Assembly (NCBI RefSeq): GCF_016278775.1
Contig: NZ_JADQBF010000004.1
Coordinates: 124,001-188,000, forward strand
Reading direction: 5' to 3'
Source: Demequina sp.
GTDB lineage: Bacteria > Actinomycetota > Actinomycetes > Actinomycetales > Demequinaceae
DNA: 64,000 nt
The notes beneath the pieces are model-generated. The model was not told where the DNA came from, ran no database searches, and saw only the letters and a list, made by a program, of their open reading frames with translations. Every line of letters starts with the position of its first letter. The stretch's first letter is position 1. Both the position numbers and the translations under genes were made by a program. This document shows, piece by piece, positions 59,529 to 64,000 of this stretch.

Positions 59529-60488
59529 TTGTGGCAACATGCCATATCGGCCGCGGTTGAGGACGATTACCGTCAAAGGGTGGTCAACACTGTGGTACGG
59601 GCCCGCAACCGGGAAGACGTCACCATCGACGCCGCACTCGTCCGACAACTTCTCGACTCCCAGTTCCCCGAGGCGAAGGCCCTGCCGGTGGGTGCCCACT
59701 TCGAGGGAAGAGACTGCATCGTCTGGCGCCTCGGCGATCAGTGGGCCATGCGCATGCCGCTTCACCAGCAGGCTGCCGCAAAGCAGACCACCGAGACCGC
59801 ATGGATGGCGCACATCGGCAAGGCGTGGCCGTTCGCGGCTCCCGTACCTGTCCGTGTCGGGCGACCCTCCGCTGACTTCCCGTGGGCCTGGACGGTAGTG
59901 CCGTGGATCAACGGCACCCCCGCCCACGTCTCACCCCTGGATCGCTTGGGCGTGGCACAGTTGGGAGCGGCTCTTCGGGCGCTCCACGTGCCAGCGCCAG
60001 CAGAGGCTCCTCGCCACCCCACCCGTTCGCTCTCGCTGCTGAAGCGCTCCGACCGGGTCTCTGAACGCCTCGAAGCGCTCGCCTCCGCCTCCGCGAGTTC
60101 CTCGTGGCGCCTCAACGCCAAGGCCGCCGCGCGGGTCTTTCATGACGGTGCGATCACCCCCCGTCCCGCCGCCTCTTGGACCCACCTCGACCTCCACCCG
60201 GGCAACGTGCTCACGGACGATGGTGAGCTGGCAGGCATCATCGACTGGAGCGAGTCTGCGGCGGGAGACCCCGCTGCTGACCTGGGTCAGGCGCTTGTCC
60301 TGGTGGGCCAGGATGGCTGGGACGCGCTCACCATCGGCTACGGACCCATCGACGCCCGCACCTTCGCCCGCGCCCGCGCCGAGGGCGTCTACCTTGCCCT
60401 CTCCTTCGCCGCCGAGATGAAAGGGCCCCGCGCCGCCGCAGGATGGGCTGGCCTTGAGGCGCTGGGAGTCGCGCACCGCACCCGATAA
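59529..60488 (+). CDS. Aminoglycoside phosphotransferase-family protein
   Basis: WTHLDLHPGNVLTDDGELAGIIDWSESAAGDPAADLGQA; precise start uncertain. Confidence 0.85.
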   Translation: MWQHAISAAVEDDYRQRVVNTVVRARNREDVTIDAALVRQLLDSQFPEAKALPVGAHFEGRDCIVWRLGDQWAMRMPLHQQAAAKQTTETAWMAHIGKAWPFAAPVPVRVGRPSADFPWAWTVVPWINGTPAHVSPLDRLGVAQLGAALRALHVPAPAEAPRHPTRSLSLLKRSDRVSERLEALASASASSSWRLNAKAAARVFHDGAITPRPAASWTHLDLHPGNVLTDDGELAGIIDWSESAAGDPAADLGQALVLVGQDGWDALTIGYGPIDARTFARARAEGVYLALSFAAEMKGPRAAAGWAGLEALGVAHRTR

Positions 60489-60529
60489 CTTCAGCCGCAC
60501 CTGGGCGCTCCGACAGTAGGCTGTGCCCC

Positions 60530-61828
60530 ATGAGCATCGGCACCGAACGCGTCTACGTGGCACGCCTTGCTGGCACCACTGTGTTCGATCCACTCGGCGA
60601 TCCGGTGGGTCGAGTGCGGGACGTCGTCCTCGTCGTGCGCCGCACGGGAGTCCCTACGGCCGTTGGCCTCGTGGTCGAGGTCCCGGGCAGGCGCCGCGTC
60701 TTCATGCCGCTCACTCGAGTCACGTCGATCGTCCCCGGCCAGGTGATCTGCACTGGCGTAGTGAACCTGCGCCGGTTCCAGGCGCGCCCTTCAGAGACAC
60801 TCGCCATCGGCGAACTGTTCGATCGCTCCGTGACCCTGAGGACTGACAAGTCGACCGCCTACATCGAGGACATCGCGATCGAGCAGACGCGCGGGAAGCT
60901 CTGGCAGGTCACCAAGTTGTACGTGCGTAGCGGGGAACGCCGACGCGGGGTGCTCGGCTTCTCTCGCCGCGGCGCCTCCACTGTGGTGGACGTCGATGCC
61001 GTGACGGGCCTCGCGACGCGCGACAAGTTGCAAGGCGCTGCCCTCGTCATCCAGTCCTTTGCGGACTACAAGCCCGCCGACCTGGCCGCGGCGCTCATGG
61101 AGATGAGCCCAGCGCGCACGGCCGAGATCGCCGCCGCGCTTGACGACGAGCGGCTGGCGGACGTACTCGAGGAGATGCCGGAGCACGATCAGATCTTCCT
61201 CATGCGCACCCTTGACCCCGAACGCGCAGCAGACGTGCTCGAGGCGATGGAACGCGACGACGCCGCCGACCTGCTCGGCGACCTTCCCGAGCAGGACGCG
61301 GCTGCCCTGCTGGAACTCATGGAGCCAGACGACGCCAACCAGGTCCGTCAGTTGCTCGGCTATGAGGACGACAGCGCTGGCGGCCTGATGACCACCGAGC
61401 CCGTCATCGTCGGGCCGGAAACCACCGTGGCCACGTGCCTTGCGTTGGTGCGACGCGACGCATTGCCCCCGGCCCTGGCGTCCATGGTGTTTGTGGTGCG
61501 TCCTCCACTTGAGACCCCCACCGGACGCTACGTCGGCCTCGTGCACATTCAGCGGCTGTTGCGCGAGGCGCCACACGACTCTGTGGGCAACTTCGTGGAT
61601 CCCGCCATCTCGACTCTCGCGCCGGCCGACACCCTGTCCGACGTGTCCCGCCGCATGGCCGCGTACGACATCCTGGCGCTGCCAGTCGTGGACGAGGACA
61701 ACCGTCTGTTGGGCGCCATCTCCATTGACGATGTCTTGGACCACTTGCTGCCTCGCGACTGGCGCGAGCACGACGCTGGCGACCCTCGCGCGCCGGAGCG
61801 ACCCGCGCAAGGGGGCAAGCGTGGCTGA
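60530..61828 (+). CDS. MgtE N-terminal/CBS domain protein with PRC-barrel-like N-terminus, no transporter domain
   Basis: MgtE_N repeats (ALMEMSPARTAEIAAALDDERLADVLEEMPEHDQ), VMTTEP-like SAGGLMTTEPVIV and LPVVDEDNRLLGAISIDDVLDHLLP CBS repeats. Confidence 0.85.
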   Translation: MSIGTERVYVARLAGTTVFDPLGDPVGRVRDVVLVVRRTGVPTAVGLVVEVPGRRRVFMPLTRVTSIVPGQVICTGVVNLRRFQARPSETLAIGELFDRSVTLRTDKSTAYIEDIAIEQTRGKLWQVTKLYVRSGERRRGVLGFSRRGASTVVDVDAVTGLATRDKLQGAALVIQSFADYKPADLAAALMEMSPARTAEIAAALDDERLADVLEEMPEHDQIFLMRTLDPERAADVLEAMERDDAADLLGDLPEQDAAALLELMEPDDANQVRQLLGYEDDSAGGLMTTEPVIVGPETTVATCLALVRRDALPPALASMVFVVRPPLETPTGRYVGLVHIQRLLREAPHDSVGNFVDPAISTLAPADTLSDVSRRMAAYDILALPVVDEDNRLLGAISIDDVLDHLLPRDWREHDAGDPRAPERPAQGGKRG

Positions 61829-62339
61829 GCGACTCGATCGACCCAAGGGGGAGCGCCGACTTTTCGGTTCGCGTCCCACGTCGCCGCGCAACGCGGACAG
61901 GTTCGGCAGGATCTCCGAAGGCATCGCCCGCTTCCTTGGTACGCCACGATTCCTTGTGTACCTCACGGTGTTTGTCATTGTCTGGTTGGCGTGGAACACG
62001 TTCGGCCCCGTCAACCTGCGGTTCGACTCGGCGACGTACTACTTCACCGCGCTGACCCTGATGTTGTCTCTCCAGGCTTCCTACGCGGCGCCGCTCATCC
62101 TGCTGGCCCAGAACCGTCAGGACGACCGCGACCGCGTGAGTGCGGAGCAGGACCGCCAGCGGGCCGAGCGCTCGCTTGAGGACACCGCATACCTCGCCAG
62201 GGAGGTCGCCGCACTGCGGCAAGCGCTCAACGAGACGGCCACCCGTGACTTCGTACGCTCGGAACTGCGATCGCTGCTCGATGAACTGCGTCAGGACGAC
62301 AAGGACCGCGAGCGCGACGGCGCCACCAGCGCCGAGTAG
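61821..62339 (+). CDS. DUF1003 family membrane protein
   Basis: GRISEGIARFLGTPRFLVYLTVFVIVWLAWNTFGP...FDSATYYFTALTLMLSLQASYAAPLILLAQNRQDDRDR. Confidence 0.9.
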   Translation: MAERLDRPKGERRLFGSRPTSPRNADRFGRISEGIARFLGTPRFLVYLTVFVIVWLAWNTFGPVNLRFDSATYYFTALTLMLSLQASYAAPLILLAQNRQDDRDRVSAEQDRQRAERSLEDTAYLAREVAALRQALNETATRDFVRSELRSLLDELRQDDKDRERDGATSAE

Positions 62340-62357
62340 CGGCGACTGCCGACGCGC

Positions 62358-62873
62358 CTACGAATCTTTCTTGTCACCCATCCCTGACCCCGCGCTGAAG
62401 GCCGCAATCAACGCCACGGCCAACCACAAGTACCCCAGCGGATCCTCGAAGTACGCCGAGATCACGGTGCCCACATCGACGTTCGCAAGCCGAGAGAGCC
62501 CGGTGGGGATCGAGCCCGCAGCAAAGAAGACGACCATGAGGGCGTCTGCCGCGAGCACCGCCACAGCAGCAATGAGCACGGCGATCACGCCAGTGACGAA
62601 TCCGGTGCGCTTGGCGACCATAGCCACCGTCACGCCGACCAGGAGGCCGACGCCGATCACGAGCATCAGGAACTCACGCTGCATGGCGAACGAGATTGCC
62701 GCATAGGCAAAGGCCGCAATCGCACCGACGACCAGGGCCGACGCGGCCGCGAGCAGCCAGGATCCGGTGGCTCCCGGCTCTTCGACCCCAGGTGCCGACT
62801 CAGGACCGCCGACCGCTTGAGAACTGTCCGGATAGGCCGTCGGGCCTTGCACTTCTGGCGTGAACTCTGTCAT
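62358..62873 (-). CDS. Hypothetical membrane protein, about four TM segments
   Basis: 171 aa ORF with acidic/polar N-terminus and hydrophobic segments. Confidence 0.6.
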   Translation of the reverse strand: MTEFTPEVQGPTAYPDSSQAVGGPESAPGVEEPGATGSWLLAAASALVVGAIAAFAYAAISFAMQREFLMLVIGVGLLVGVTVAMVAKRTGFVTGVIAVLIAAVAVLAADALMVVFFAAGSIPTGLSRLANVDVGTVISAYFEDPLGYLWLAVALIAAFSAGSGMGDKKDS

Positions 62874-62959
62874 GACTCCCCCTCAAGTTGACGCAGCTTT
62901 GCGTGCTCGGACACTAGCGGACGGACTCGACCGTGCGCAAGGGTGCCTACGATGGTGGC

Positions 62960-64000
62960 ATGCCTACGATTGAAGCTCTCCGCTCCGCACTGTCCAAGGT
63001 CATCGACCCCGAGATCAGGAGGCCGATCACCGAGATCGGCATGGTGCGCAGCATCGAAGTCGAAGGCGACGGGATCGCCGTGATCGGCATCGACCTGACG
63101 ATCTCCGGTTGCCCGATGAAGGACCGCATCACGCGCGACGTCGAGGCCGCGGCACAGACCGTTGACGGCGTGACGGACGTACGGGTCGAACTGGGCGTCA
63201 TGTCCGACGAGCAACGCGACGGCTTGAAGACGGCGCTGCGCGGTGGCAAGCCAGAGCCCGTCATCCCCTTCACCCAGCCGGGAAACCTCACGCGCGTGTA
63301 CGCGATCGCCTCCGGCAAGGGTGGCGTCGGCAAGTCCACCGTGACAGCCAACCTGGCCGCCGCGATGGCGGCGGATGGGCTCAAGGTGGGAGTGCTCGAC
63401 GCGGACATCTTTGGCTTCTCCATCCCTGGCATGCTCGGGATTACCGCGCAGCCGACTCGACTGGATGACATGCTGCTGCCGCCGATCGCGCACGAGGTCA
63501 AGGCCGTGAGCATTGGCATGTTCGTTCCGGAGGGCCAACCCGTCGTGTGGCGCGGGCCGATGCTGCACCGAGCGCTCGAACAGTTCCTGGCCGACGTGTT
63601 CTGGGGCGACCTTGATGTGCTGCTTCTCGACCTGCCGCCAGGCACAGGCGACATCGCGATCTCCGTGGCTCAACTGCTGCCCCACGCGGAGTTGGTGGTC
63701 GTGACGACCCCCCAGGTCGCGGCCGCTGGCGTGGCGGAGCGCGCGGGCTCCATCGCCACGCAAACCTCGCAGTCCGTCGTCGGTGTCATCGAGAACATGG
63801 CCTGGCTCGACCAACCAGACGGCAGCCGCCTGCACCTGTTCGGCGAGGGCGGCGGCCAGCGCGTGGCGGATCGCCTCAGCGAGACGCTGGGCACCACCGT
63901 CCCGCTGCTCGGTCAGATCCCCCTCGACATGAGCACGCGCGAGGGCGGCGACGTGGGCACCCCCGTGGTCCTCTCCGACCCCGAATCCCCCGCCGCCGTC
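62960..64000 (+). CDS. mrp: Mrp/ApbC-NBP35 family Fe-S carrier ATPase (partial at right edge)
   Basis: DUF59 N-terminus IDPEIRRPITEIGMV; IASGKGGVGKSTVTANLAAAM; DLPPGTGDIAIS. Confidence 0.93.
   Translation, partial: MPTIEALRSALSKVIDPEIRRPITEIGMVRSIEVEGDGIAVIGIDLTISGCPMKDRITRDVEAAAQTVDGVTDVRVELGVMSDEQRDGLKTALRGGKPEPVIPFTQPGNLTRVYAIASGKGGVGKSTVTANLAAAMAADGLKVGVLDADIFGFSIPGMLGITAQPTRLDDMLLPPIAHEVKAVSIGMFVPEGQPVVWRGPMLHRALEQFLADVFWGDLDVLLLDLPPGTGDIAISVAQLLPHAELVVVTTPQVAAAGVAERAGSIATQTSQSVVGVIENMAWLDQPDGSRLHLFGEGGGQRVADRLSETLGTTVPLLGQIPLDMSTREGGDVGTPVVLSDPESPAAV

Noticed and set aside
62870-63835. 321-aa minus-strand ORF at the right edge
   Set aside because: Opposite strand of mrp, whose GKGGVGKST motif is unambiguous.
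1-64000. CRISPR arrays, prophage, IS elements, integrative elements next to the tRNA
   Set aside because: No spaced repeats, transposase, integrase or phage structural ORFs; sequence flanking the tRNA-fMet shows no att-like duplication that I could see.

Overview
The window is a high-GC actinobacterial chromosome segment (Micrococcales-like by protein style). It is almost fully coding and carries about 47 supportable protein genes, one initiator tRNA and a few hairpins. I see no IS element, prophage, integrase, CRISPR array or rRNA. Gene order resembles two conserved actinobacterial neighbourhoods as I remember them from M. tuberculosis: manB/DUF3499/DUF1025/whiB2/LCP/purE/purK/gtrA, and UPF0182/PDZ-Lon/DUF2342/ThiF-like/uvrD2/nudC/adnBA/DUF3152/DUF3107/DEAD helicase/whiB1/pdtaS. 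I do not see a convincing wholly new multi-gene system. The observations most worth follow-up are: (1) at least 15 genes with a TANNNT box exactly 6-8 nt before the start codon, implying pervasive leaderless transcription; (2) an FHA-like/FtsK-like protein whose Walker A lysine is replaced by alanine; (3) an orphan ThiF/cyclodehydratase-like protein containing a perfect 14-bp tandem duplication, beside uvrD2 with no room for whiB7; (4) a DUF3152 protein with HRVGH in place of HExxH, alongside two other zincin-like proteins with broken motifs; (5) a nested inverted-repeat operator between a MocR regulator and a PLP decarboxylase; (6) a CRP-like site upstream of whiB1; (7) a 44-bp perfect palindrome between convergent genes. 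All calls come from reading the sequence and supplied ORFs; no database search was run.
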